From DAOMOP01 sp035444405 (GTDB lineage Bacteria > Pseudomonadota > Gammaproteobacteria > Burkholderiales > Rhodocyclaceae): a stretch of DNA of 10,144 bases. The notes below the pieces were generated by a model, which saw only the letters and a list, made by a program, of their open reading frames with translations, was not told the DNA's origin and made no database searches. Where the stretch lies: NCBI GenBank assembly GCA_035444405.1, contig DAOMOP010000152.1, positions 1 through 10,144 of the forward strand. Reading direction: 5' to 3'. Positions 1 through 7,400 of this stretch are shown piece by piece (the stretch's first letter is position 1; the number at the start of each line of letters is the position of its first letter). A program made the position numbers and the translations under genes.

Positions 1-1215
1 CATCTCGCCGATCATGATGATGTCGGGGTCCTGGCGCAGGATCGAGCGCAGCGCATGGGCAAAGGTCAGCCCGATCTGGGGCAGCACCTGCACCTGGTTG
101 ACGCCGCCGAGCTGGTACTCGACCGGATCCTCGACCGTCACGATCTTGAGTGCCGCGGAGTCGAGCTTGGCCAGCGACGCGTAAAGTGTCGTCGTCTTGC
201 CCGAGCCGGTCGGCCCGGTTACGAGCAGGATGCCGTGGGGCCGGTCGATCAGCTCCTGATAACGCGCCAGCGTGTCGGACGAGAACCCCATGGTCTCGAG
301 ATCGAGCCGAATGCTGGCGCGGTCGAGCACGCGCATCACCACACTCTCGCCATGCACGGTCGGCAGCGTCGACACACGCAGATCGAGCTCGTGACCCTTG
401 ACCCGCGTCTTGATGCGGCCATCCTGGGGCATGCGCCGCTCGGCGATATTGAGGTGGGCGAGCAGCTTGATGCGCGAGGTCACCGCGGCGGCGAGCCCGC
501 CATCGGCGAGTTCGGCGTCCTGAAGCACGCCGTCGACCCGATAGCGGATGTGCAGGCCGTCCTCGAACGGTTCGATATGGATGTCGGACGCGCGCAGATC
601 GATGACCCTGGCGATCAGCTGGTTGACCATCCGGATCACCGGCGCCTCGGACGCGAGGTCCTTGAGATGCTCGACAAACTCGCTGTCGCCGCCGAGCGGG
701 CCGGCTCCGGCGAATTCGTCGGCCTCATCCTCGGCAACCTCGGGCTCGGCGTAAAGACGTTCGAGCGCTGCCGCCAGCTCGCTCTCGATCGCGAGGCGGG
801 GCTCGACGGCGAGACCTGTCGCCAGGCGCAGCGCCTTGATCAGAAAGACGTCCTGGGGCACCGCCAGCGCGACGGTGAGCCGATCCCCGGCGACACTCAG
901 CGGCAGGATCGAATGAGCGAGGAGGTAGTCGGTCCGCAGGCCGGGCACCTCGACCGCGGCCTCGGGAAACTCGGCGCTGCCGACGAGCGGTATCGCAAGC
1001 TGATCGGCGAGCGTACGCGCGACGTCCATCTCGGACAGCAGGCCGAGCCGCACCAGCACGCGCCCGAGCATGCCTCCCATTTCCTTCTGGGCCGCCAGCG
1101 CCTGATCGAGGTCGCGCGCGGTGAGCTTGTGCTCACGCACGAGCAGTTCTCCGAGGCGAAGATGCTCCGTGCCGGAGAGATCGCGCTCGATGGGCGCGGT
1201 TCGCGTGATCGTCAT
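1..1215 (-). CDS. gspE: Type II secretion system ATPase GspE (partial, C-terminus beyond left edge)
   Basis: This is the cytoplasmic hexameric ATPase that drives pseudopilus assembly in type II secretion. The window holds the first 405 residues; the family is usually about 500-570 residues, so the C-terminal part is missing at the left edge. An N-terminal N1E/MshEN-like domain spans about 18-155, followed by an acidic linker (about 157-168). The N2E domain (about 187-310) contains the typical SDIHIEP stretch at 210-216. The ATPase core has Walker A GPTGSGKT at 334-341, an Asp box with VEDPVEY at 361-367, and Walker B DPDIIMIGE at 396-404. The segment VNQVQVLPQIGLTFA (372-386) favours GspE over PilB. 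The ATG at 1215 is chosen because the conserved N-domain starts soon after it; no clear Shine-Dalgarno sequence precedes it. A probable promoter lies about 60-90 bases upstream. The gene faces away from gspC/gspD at the other end. Family assignment is firm; the missing end is not visible. Confidence 0.95.
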   Translation of the reverse strand, partial: MTITRTAPIERDLSGTEHLRLGELLVREHKLTARDLDQALAAQKEMGGMLGRVLVRLGLLSEMDVARTLADQLAIPLVGSAEFPEAAVEVPGLRTDYLLAHSILPLSVAGDRLTVALAVPQDVFLIKALRLATGLAVEPRLAIESELAAALERLYAEPEVAEDEADEFAGAGPLGGDSEFVEHLKDLASEAPVIRMVNQLIARVIDLRASDIHIEPFEDGLHIRYRVDGVLQDAELADGGLAAAVTSRIKLLAHLNIAERRMPQDGRIKTRVKGHELDLRVSTLPTVHGESVVMRVLDRASIRLDLETMGFSSDTLARYQELIDRPHGILLVTGPTGSGKTTTLYASLAKLDSAALKIVTVEDPVEYQLGGVNQVQVLPQIGLTFAHALRSILRQDPDIIMIGEM

Positions 1216-1273
1216 CGGGTGTCCATTGTGTGTCGGGACTGGCAACGCGTCGCCAGCCCGCCAAAGATCGCTG

Positions 1274-1303
1274 ATTCTATCCGCCGATCGCGAACAGCGC
1301 CAA
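1274..1303 (-). promoter_or_regulatory. Putative sigma70-type promoter for gspE
   Basis: Read on the minus strand, a -35-like TTGGCG (1298-1303, 4 of 6 matches to TTGACA) is followed by an 18-base spacer and a -10-like TAGAAT (1274-1279, 5 of 6 matches to TATAAT). Transcription would begin near 1267, giving a leader of about 50 bases before the gspE ATG at 1215. It lies in the 126-base gap after the last glycan gene, so gspE need not depend on read-through from that operon. This is prediction from sequence only. Confidence 0.5.
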
Positions 1304-1341
1304 TCGCCGCACGCTATCCCGGGAGGCCCCGGCAGAACGGG

Positions 1342-2325
1342 TCACGGCGCCCCTTCGCGGTGGCTCGGCGAAGCGGTGGCGAGCGCTGCCGCAAGCATCA
1401 AGGCGTCTCGCATCACGCCAAGACGGCGCACCGGGCCACGCACGACGGCCCAGCCGCGGCGCCAGCGCGAGGCCGCCCCCAACTCGGCGGCCGCGTGCTC
1501 GACGGCGAGCGTCCAACCGCGCGCGAGCGGCACATCGGCAGCGATCGCCTGCAAGGCGCGGGCGTTGGCCACGGCCTGCCAGTAGCTCGTGTGCGCTTTC
1601 TCCAGTGCGCCGGCCGGACTCGCGATGGCCCGGCGGACGCGCGACCACGGCGGCGCGGCACCGACTGCGTTGGTGCCATGCTGCCTGTACTGCACCAGCG
1701 GCCGGTCCACGACCACGATACGGCCCATCGCAGCAGCCACCAGCGCGAGCCACCAATCGTGATGCACGACGCCTTGCGGCTGCGGCGTCGCGCGCTCGAG
1801 CAGCGCCCTGTTGCCGACCATCGCGCAGCCGGGAACGACATTCATCGCCAGCAACCACGCACCACCGCCGGCAAGCGCCGCAGCGGCATGGGCGCGGCGG
1901 AAATGCGACGCGGCGATGCGGCATCCGCGTGCGTCGACCCACTCGAGGTCGGACCACGCGAGAATCGGCGTGCCGCTCGGTGCACAGTCCTCGGCCCGCG
2001 AAACTGCGCCACGCATCGTCGCAAGCTTGTCCTCGGCCCAGACGTCGTCCTGGTCGCACAGCGCGAAATGGTGCGCCCCCTGCGCGAGTGCGTGGCGCAT
2101 CAGTGCGAAGAAACTTCCGGCACTGCCGAGACGCTCGCCGGGTGTATCGACCAGGCAGATGCGCGGATCGGCCATCGCGGCCTTCTCCAACACTGCTCGG
2201 GTACCATCGGTACTGCCGTCGTCTCGGGCGAGCAGGCGCCAGTCCGTATCGCGCTGGCGCAGGATGCTGTCGAGCAAGGGGCGGATGAAGGGCTCGCCAT
2301 TGTAGGTCGCCAGCAGAATGAACAC
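1342..2325 (-). CDS. GT2-family glycosyltransferase (RfbF/rhamnosyltransferase-like)
   Basis: Cytoplasmic GT-A fold glycosyltransferase of 327 residues, expected to move a sugar from a nucleotide donor to the growing lipid-linked glycan. The N-terminal strand ILLATYNGEPF (3-13), the nucleotide-binding DDGSTDGT (35-42) and the DxD-type metal site in CDQDDVW (90-96) are all present. An HHDWW segment at 188-192 and a YRQHGTNAVGA segment at 213-223 resemble the RfbF-like group, which includes several rhamnosyltransferases. The donor sugar cannot be fixed from sequence. I chose the GTG at 2325, which puts the first beta strand at the N-terminus and leaves 7 bases after the stop of the preceding GT4 gene. 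An ATG at 2412 in the same frame would add 29 basic residues and overlap that gene by 80 bases, which seems less likely. It is the last gene of the operon; no clear terminator follows. Confidence 0.88.
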   Translation of the reverse strand: MFILLATYNGEPFIRPLLDSILRQRDTDWRLLARDDGSTDGTRAVLEKAAMADPRICLVDTPGERLGSAGSFFALMRHALAQGAHHFALCDQDDVWAEDKLATMRGAVSRAEDCAPSGTPILAWSDLEWVDARGCRIAASHFRRAHAAAALAGGGAWLLAMNVVPGCAMVGNRALLERATPQPQGVVHHDWWLALVAAAMGRIVVVDRPLVQYRQHGTNAVGAAPPWSRVRRAIASPAGALEKAHTSYWQAVANARALQAIAADVPLARGWTLAVEHAAAELGAASRWRRGWAVVRGPVRRLGVMRDALMLAAALATASPSHREGAP

Positions 2326-2332
2326 GGGCGAT

Positions 2333-3544
2333 TCAGCCGCCAAGACGATCCAGCCCCATCGTGCGCGAGATCTCTTGATTGGTGCGGCGGACATCGTAGA
2401 GCGCCTCGGCACGCCGGCGGCTGGCCTCCCCCATCGTGCGGATCAGGTCCGGGGCATCGATGAAGCGGCACAGACGCTCGACCAGGGCCGGCACGTCACG
2501 CGGCGGAGTCAGGAATCCAGTGACACCGTCCTCGACCGTATCGCGGCAACCGGGCATGTCGGTCGTCACGATCGGCCGTCCCATCGCCATCGCCTCCTGG
2601 ATGCTGCGCGGCACGCCCTCGCGGTACCACGACGGCAGCACGAAGACGCTGGCACTGGCGATCGAGGGTCTCACGTCTGCCCGATGCGGCAGCCACTCGA
2701 TCACACCCTCGGCCTGCCACCCGCGCAAAGTCGGCTCGTCGATGCTCGCCGGATTGAGGTCGGGGCTTCCGAGCAGGATGAAGCGCACTCCCGGATACTG
2801 CTGCCTGAGCAAGCGGGCGGCCGCGACGAAATCTCGAACGCCCTTGTGCTCCAGAAGCCTCGCCGCGAGGAGGAAGGTGACCGGTTCGAGGACCGGAGCG
2901 GCCGGCGCGAAATGATCCAGCTCGACGCCGATGCCGCCGATCAATTCCACCTGTTCCGGGCGAACGACGCGGCGCGCCGAGAACAGCTCGACGTCATCGC
3001 GGTTCAGAAAGAACACTCGATCCGCACCGGCCAGGCTGACGCGGTACATCGCGGTGACCACGCGCTCGAGCAGCCGGCTGCGGCGCGAAGCGCGCGTGCC
3101 GTCGCCCGAGAACACATAGCCCGCCCCCTCGATCATCGCGTAGCGGCTGCCGACGCCGGCGGCCCGCGCCGCGAGCATGCCGTAGATGACCGGCTTGATG
3201 AAATAGCTCAACGTCACATCGAGGCGCAGACGGCGCAACAAGGCGGTGAGCGAGACGAGGTCCAGCGCATCTCTTGCCGGACTGATCGCGGCGCGTGCGA
3301 GCCGATAGTCCACGGGCTCCGCGCCCAGGCGCCGCACCGCCGACCGGCTTGCCTCGTCATAATCCGGCGCGAGCGCGAACACCTCGATGCCGCGCCCGGT
3401 CCATTCGCGGATCAGCGGGCCACGGAAATTGTGGAGTGAATACGCTTGACTCGTGATCAAGCCCAGCCGGATGGCCGGGGTCGTCGAAATCGCAGCCGGC
3501 CCGCGAGCATCCCCGGGTCCGTCTGTCATCGCACCGCCGATCAT
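2333..3544 (-). CDS. GT4-family glycosyltransferase (PglA-like)
   Basis: Retaining GT-B fold glycosyltransferase of 403 residues, probably adding the second sugar to an undecaprenyl-diphosphate-linked sugar at the inner membrane. The N-terminal acceptor domain begins IRLGLITSQAYSLHNFRGPL (25-44). The C-terminal donor domain has GGIGVELDHF (203-212), basic phosphate-binding residues R229 and K234 in ARLLEHKG, and the family EX7E motif formed by E309 and E317 within REGVPRSIQE. The layout resembles PglA and related hexosyl/HexNAc transferases; the exact donor and linkage are unknown. The ATG at 3544 overlaps the stop of the dehydratase gene by four bases (ATGA). A GGAGG lies only one base upstream of that ATG, which is too close to be ideal. 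A second in-frame ATG at 3529 (residue 6) is a possible alternative start. Confidence 0.9.
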   Translation of the reverse strand: MIGGAMTDGPGDARGPAAISTTPAIRLGLITSQAYSLHNFRGPLIREWTGRGIEVFALAPDYDEASRSAVRRLGAEPVDYRLARAAISPARDALDLVSLTALLRRLRLDVTLSYFIKPVIYGMLAARAAGVGSRYAMIEGAGYVFSGDGTRASRRSRLLERVVTAMYRVSLAGADRVFFLNRDDVELFSARRVVRPEQVELIGGIGVELDHFAPAAPVLEPVTFLLAARLLEHKGVRDFVAAARLLRQQYPGVRFILLGSPDLNPASIDEPTLRGWQAEGVIEWLPHRADVRPSIASASVFVLPSWYREGVPRSIQEAMAMGRPIVTTDMPGCRDTVEDGVTGFLTPPRDVPALVERLCRFIDAPDLIRTMGEASRRRAEALYDVRRTNQEISRTMGLDRLGG

Positions 3545-5424
3545 GCCTCCAGAGCCTTCACGGGCGGCAGCAAGACGGGCCGCGGCGGATTGTACGGCAC
3601 ATACTCGGGCACCCAGCGGCGCAGGTCGCGCCGCACCTCGTCGTCGCCACGAATCTCGCTCTGACTCATCCAGTGCAGCAGGTCCACCATCGCAAAATGC
3701 TCGGGCATCACCGAACGGGCCACGCGCAGCTTGGGGTGATGCGTCGGACGCGTCAGCTCGGCGTTTGCGAGCACCTCCTCAAAAAGCTTCTCGCCCGGCC
3801 GCAGCCCGGTGAATACGATCGGAATGTCGACCTCGCCGTAGCCGGAAAGGCGGATCATGTCGCGCGCCAGGTCGACGATTCTGACGGGTTCGCCCATGTC
3901 GAGCACGAAGATCTCGCCGCCCTCACCCATCGCCGCGGCCTGCAGCACGAGCTGCGCGGCCTCGTGCACCGCCATGAAATAGCGCGTGATCTCCGGATGG
4001 GTCACCGTCACCGGCCCACCCCGTTCGATCTGCGCCTGGAACTTCGGCGTGACACTGCCCGCACTGCCCAGCACGTTGCCGAAGCGCACCATCTCGAAGC
4101 GCGTCCGCGAAGACTGGCGCTGGAGCTCCTGGCACACGATTTCGGCCAAGCGCTTGGTCGCCCCCATCACGTTCGTCGGGTTGACCGCCTTGTCGGTGGA
4201 GACCAGCACGAACTTCTGGACCCCCGCGGCCGCCGCGGCCTGAGCCACGACGAGGGTGCCGAAGACGTTGTTGCGCACCGCCTGCCAGGCGTTGTGCTCT
4301 TCCATCAGCGGCACGTGCTTGTAGGCGGCGGCATGAAACACGACGGCCGGCGCGTGGCGCTCGAGAATCTCGACGACGCGGCGCCGGTCCTTGATGTCGC
4401 CCGCGACCGGCACCAGGTCGATCTCGGGCAGGAACTCGGCGAACTCCTCGCGCAGGGTATACAGCGCGAACTCGCTCTGCTCGAACGCAACGATGCGCGC
4501 CGGCGCAAAACGCGCGATCTGACGACACAGCTCGGCGCCGATCGACCCGCCGGCCCCGGTGACGAGCGCGACGCGGCCGGCCAGCAGCTCGCGCACCTGC
4601 GGCGTGTCGATCGCGACCGGCTCGCGCCCGAGCAAATCCTCGACGCGCAGACGGCGCAGCTGGGACACCGCATCGTGATTGGCGATCAGCTGACCGATCG
4701 CCGGCAGCGTGAACGCCTTGACGCCGGCCTGCACGCACAGGTTCGCGACCGCCCGGTGCCGCGCCGGGCTGGCGTCCGGCATCGCGATGATCGCATGGCG
4801 CGCCTTGAGGAACTCGGCCCACTTGGCGATTTCGTGCGAGGCGCCCAGCACGCGCACGCCGAAGATCTCGCGATGGCGCTTGGCCGGGTCATCGTCGAGC
4901 AGCGCGACGACATTCCATTCGGCCGAGCGGGCGAGCTCCTGGACGAGGTTCGCCGCCTCGCGGCCCGCCCCCAGCACGATGACCGGCTTGCCGACGCCGC
5001 GCAGCGCGCCGAACTCGCGGTGCTCCTTGAACACGCGCCACGCCGACCGCCCGCCGCCCATGATCAGGACGAGCAGCAGCGGATACGCGAGCCACACCGT
5101 GCGCGGCAGCGCCGGCTCGGGCAGCAGCAGCACCGCGGCGACGGCGATCGCGACCAGGCTGAGCGCCGCGGCCCGCAGGATGCGCAGCAGGTCGGGCAGG
5201 CTGGCGAACACCCCGATGCCGCGATAAAGCCCGGCAGCGCGGAAGATCAGCGCCTCGGCCGGCAGCAACAGCGCGAGGCCGCTCCACATCAGCGCGACGT
5301 ATTCGGCCGGAATCTCGCCGTTGAAGCGCAGCAGGAACGCGCACCACCACGCGAGCGCGACCGCGACCAGATCGAAACCGAAGACGGCGAGCGAGCGCCA
5401 GTTCGACGCGAGGGCGATTTTCAT
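3541..5424 (-). CDS. Membrane-bound nucleotide-sugar 4,6-dehydratase, WbpM/CapD/PglF type
   Basis: Inner-membrane enzyme of 627 residues that converts UDP-GlcNAc to UDP-4-keto-6-deoxy-GlcNAc, a precursor of QuiNAc, FucNAc and bacillosamine-type sugars. Four hydrophobic segments lie at about 10-32, 42-64, 85-105 and 108-123. Two Rossmann parts follow: a first nucleotide-binding loop VLGAGREA (150-157), then the catalytic SDR domain with TGAGGSIG at 289-296. The catalytic stretch is VSTDKAVNPTNVMGATKR (408-425). In it Met420 occupies the usual SDR tyrosine position and Lys424 is retained, as in the Ser-Met-Lys triad described for WbpM. The length fits the large form (about 600-665 residues) rather than the short FlaA1/PseB form. 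I chose the ATG at 5424 because it overlaps the preceding stop as ATGA and starts just before the first membrane segment; an ATG at 5457 is in frame but would overlap by 37 bases. It overlaps the downstream GT4 gene by 4 bases. Confidence 0.95.
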   Translation of the reverse strand: MKIALASNWRSLAVFGFDLVAVALAWWCAFLLRFNGEIPAEYVALMWSGLALLLPAEALIFRAAGLYRGIGVFASLPDLLRILRAAALSLVAIAVAAVLLLPEPALPRTVWLAYPLLLVLIMGGGRSAWRVFKEHREFGALRGVGKPVIVLGAGREAANLVQELARSAEWNVVALLDDDPAKRHREIFGVRVLGASHEIAKWAEFLKARHAIIAMPDASPARHRAVANLCVQAGVKAFTLPAIGQLIANHDAVSQLRRLRVEDLLGREPVAIDTPQVRELLAGRVALVTGAGGSIGAELCRQIARFAPARIVAFEQSEFALYTLREEFAEFLPEIDLVPVAGDIKDRRRVVEILERHAPAVVFHAAAYKHVPLMEEHNAWQAVRNNVFGTLVVAQAAAAAGVQKFVLVSTDKAVNPTNVMGATKRLAEIVCQELQRQSSRTRFEMVRFGNVLGSAGSVTPKFQAQIERGGPVTVTHPEITRYFMAVHEAAQLVLQAAAMGEGGEIFVLDMGEPVRIVDLARDMIRLSGYGEVDIPIVFTGLRPGEKLFEEVLANAELTRPTHHPKLRVARSVMPEHFAMVDLLHWMSQSEIRGDDEVRRDLRRWVPEYVPYNPPRPVLLPPVKALEA

Positions 5425-6392
5425 TTTATTGCCATTCGACGTTCGTTCGCGTTCCATCGCCGGTCGACCAGCTGCCCGAGCACGCCCAGCACGATCGCCC
5501 AGGCCAGCAGACCGGGCCAGCCCAGTGCCGGCGCGTACGCGAGCAGGCCCACGGCAAGCGCGGCGCCGGCAATCATCAGCGCCAGCCACCGCACGCACAT
5601 GAGGTCATGTGCAAGCCCCATGCGCACCATGCGCTGGTAGTAGTGATCACGATGCGCCTCCCACACCCGCTCGCGCCGCAATGCCCGACGCCCGAGCGTG
5701 ACGCTCGCATCGCACAGGAACGGCGCGAACACGAACAGCGGAAACCATGCCGCCCACGCCCCTGCCACGACCCCGTACCATCCCAGCCCCCCCGCCAGGA
5801 AACCCAGCGGAATGGAGCCGACGTCGCCCATGAAGATGCGCGCCGGGTGCCAGTTGAAGTAGAGAAAGCCAACGGCGGCCGCGGCGATGCCCGAACACAT
5901 CAGGGCCAGCGCCCCCGCCCCCGCTTCACCGAAGCCGAACGCGTAAGCGCCGAACCCCGCGATTGCCATACTGCCAGCCAACCCGTCGGCGCCATCCATG
6001 AAATTGTATGCGTTTGTTGCCCATGCCATCAGCAAGATCGCGACGGCAGCGGCCAATCCGGGCGCCGTTCCGTGCGCGAATACAACACTCGCCGACACAC
6101 AAAGATGCACGATCAGGCGTACCCAGAACGGCAGGTGCAGCCAGTCGTCGACGAACGACACGGCCGCCAGCACCGCGATCGCGGCGAGCCATGGCAGCGC
6201 CACACCCGCCCAGGCGCCGATCGCGAGCGCCGCGACGACGATTCCGAGGCCACCACCGTGCGGCGTCGGTGTCGCGTGCAGCGAGCGATGACCGGGCCGA
6301 TCGAGGCCGGATTCGCGAAACCGCAGGCGTGCGCCGATCACGAGGACCGACAGCGTCGCGGCGAGCAGCATGACGCCGACCGATTCGCTCAC
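5421..6392 (-). CDS. Polyprenyl-phosphate sugar-1-phosphate transferase, WecA/WbpL/MraY family
   Basis: Polytopic inner-membrane enzyme of 323 residues that transfers a (N-acetyl)sugar-1-phosphate from UDP-sugar to undecaprenyl phosphate, the first committed step of lipid-linked glycan assembly. Many hydrophobic segments span the whole protein. Signature motifs are DRPGHRSLH (31-39), PTPHGGGLGI (42-51), the Asp pair in FVDDWLHL (80-87), NAYNFMDGADGLAG (127-140), FMGDVGS (187-193) and a cytoplasmic HRDHYYQR loop (247-254). The HR..HYYQR form and the neighbouring genes favour the WecA/WbpL/WreU branch over cell-wall MraY. The GTG at 6392 is chosen because it overlaps the preceding stop as GTGA; the next in-frame ATG (residue 8) would cut into the first helix. 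The donor is inferred to be UDP-QuiNAc or UDP-FucNAc from the neighbours. Parts of this gene have visibly lower GC than the preceding one. Confidence 0.93.
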   Translation of the reverse strand: MSESVGVMLLAATLSVLVIGARLRFRESGLDRPGHRSLHATPTPHGGGLGIVVAALAIGAWAGVALPWLAAIAVLAAVSFVDDWLHLPFWVRLIVHLCVSASVVFAHGTAPGLAAAVAILLMAWATNAYNFMDGADGLAGSMAIAGFGAYAFGFGEAGAGALALMCSGIAAAAVGFLYFNWHPARIFMGDVGSIPLGFLAGGLGWYGVVAGAWAAWFPLFVFAPFLCDASVTLGRRALRRERVWEAHRDHYYQRMVRMGLAHDLMCVRWLALMIAGAALAVGLLAYAPALGWPGLLAWAIVLGVLGQLVDRRWNANERRMAIK

Positions 6393-7399
6393 GACGAACC
6401 GCCGATGACCGGCGCGTACGCGGCCGACGTGTCCAGGCCGAGCATCTCGCGCAGCCCCGCGTCGAGCGTGACACGGGCCTGCCAGCCCAGCGCGCGGCGG
6501 ATCGCGTCCGGCCGATAGCACTCGGGCCCGAGCAGGCGCTCGACCGCGTCGCGCCCGAGCGGCAGCGGCCGTCCGACGAGGTGCGACAGCAGCTCGCCGC
6601 CGGCGGCCGCGGCGCGCAGCAGCGTCGCCGGCACGCGCCATCGCGCCGGCCCGTGGCCGAGCAGCGCGCGCAGGGCGTCGTAAAGCTGTGCGCCGGAATA
6701 CGTTGCGGCATCGGCGACGATCCAGGTCCTGCCGCCGGCGCGCTCGTGCGCGAGCACGCAGCGGATCGCATCGACGACGTCGGCCACATGCACCAGCGAG
6801 CGCCGCGCACCGGTCTCCGGCAGCGGCGGGAACCAGCCGGCGCGGATCGCGCGCGCCATGCGCTCGAGGTTGCCGCGGCTGCCGCGGCCGTACACCATCG
6901 CGAGGCGCAAATTCGTCACGTTCATGCCGTAGCGGCGACCACCGTCGAGCACCGCCTCCTCGGCGGCGCGCTTGGCACGGCCGTAGGCCGTGTCGGGCGG
7001 AGCGGGCCAGGATTCGTCGACGCAGCGGGCACCGGGCGCGCCCATCGCCTTGACGCTCGACAGGAACACGAAGCGGCGCACGCCCGCCCGTCCCGCGGCG
7101 TCGACCAGGTTGCAGGTGCCGACGTGGTTGATCTCGTCGTGCGCGCGCGCGGCCGCTTCGGCTTCGACGCCGAACGCGTGGGCATGGCCGGCGCAATGCA
7201 CGATCGCTTCGACTCCGGCGCACGCCTGCTCGAGGCCCGCGCGCTCGCGCAGGTCGGCGACGACGAACTCGTGACCGGGCCGTGCCGGCGCGCTGCGGCG
7301 CATGCCGACGACGCGCAAGCCGTCGCGGCGCAGCGCCTCCATGAGCCGCCCGCCGATGAATCCGCTCGATCCGGTAACCAGCACCCTGCCGATGTCCAT
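6389..7399 (-). CDS. NAD(P)-dependent nucleotide-sugar reductase/epimerase, extended SDR (WbpV/WreQ-like)
   Basis: Cytoplasmic extended short-chain dehydrogenase of 336 residues acting on a nucleotide sugar. The cofactor loop is TGSSGFIG (9-16). The catalytic serine is in FLSSVKAMG (112-120), and the YxxxK pair is Tyr139/Lys143 in AYGRAKRAAEE. A LRLAMVYGRG segment (164-173) is also typical of the epimerase family. On sequence alone it could be a 4-epimerase. Its place just before a WbpL-type transferase and a WbpM-type dehydratase suggests the WbpV/WreQ role, the C4 reduction of UDP-4-keto-6-deoxy-GlcNAc to UDP-QuiNAc. The ATG at 7399 starts two residues before the first beta strand. No Shine-Dalgarno sequence precedes it, and a TATAAT box lies only 10 bases upstream, so the mRNA may be nearly leaderless. 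It is the first gene of the five-gene operon. Family is firm, substrate inferred. Confidence 0.9.
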   Translation of the reverse strand: MDIGRVLVTGSSGFIGGRLMEALRRDGLRVVGMRRSAPARPGHEFVVADLRERAGLEQACAGVEAIVHCAGHAHAFGVEAEAAARAHDEINHVGTCNLVDAAGRAGVRRFVFLSSVKAMGAPGARCVDESWPAPPDTAYGRAKRAAEEAVLDGGRRYGMNVTNLRLAMVYGRGSRGNLERMARAIRAGWFPPLPETGARRSLVHVADVVDAIRCVLAHERAGGRTWIVADAATYSGAQLYDALRALLGHGPARWRVPATLLRAAAAGGELLSHLVGRPLPLGRDAVERLLGPECYRPDAIRRALGWQARVTLDAGLREMLGLDTSAAYAPVIGGSS

Positions 7400-7400
7400 G

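Noticed and set aside
1319..1332. Hairpin CCGGG-AGGC-CCCGG after the GT2 gene as a terminator
   Set aside because: The stem is only 5 bp and no T-run follows on the minus strand, so it is not a convincing rho-independent terminator.
55..2463. 802-codon open frame on the plus strand
   Set aside because: It lies antisense to gspE and the GT2 gene. The translation is rich in Arg, His, Gln and Gly with no family motif, as expected for the reverse frame of GC-rich genes.
5425..5598. N-terminal extension of the dehydratase back to 5598
   Set aside because: It is Arg/Ala/Gly-rich and is the other frame of the WecA-like gene; the ATGA overlap at 5424 gives a normal start just before the first membrane helix.
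3673..5640. 655-codon open frame on the plus strand
   Set aside because: Antisense shadow of the dehydratase gene, low-complexity Arg/His/Gln-rich product, no recognisable domain.
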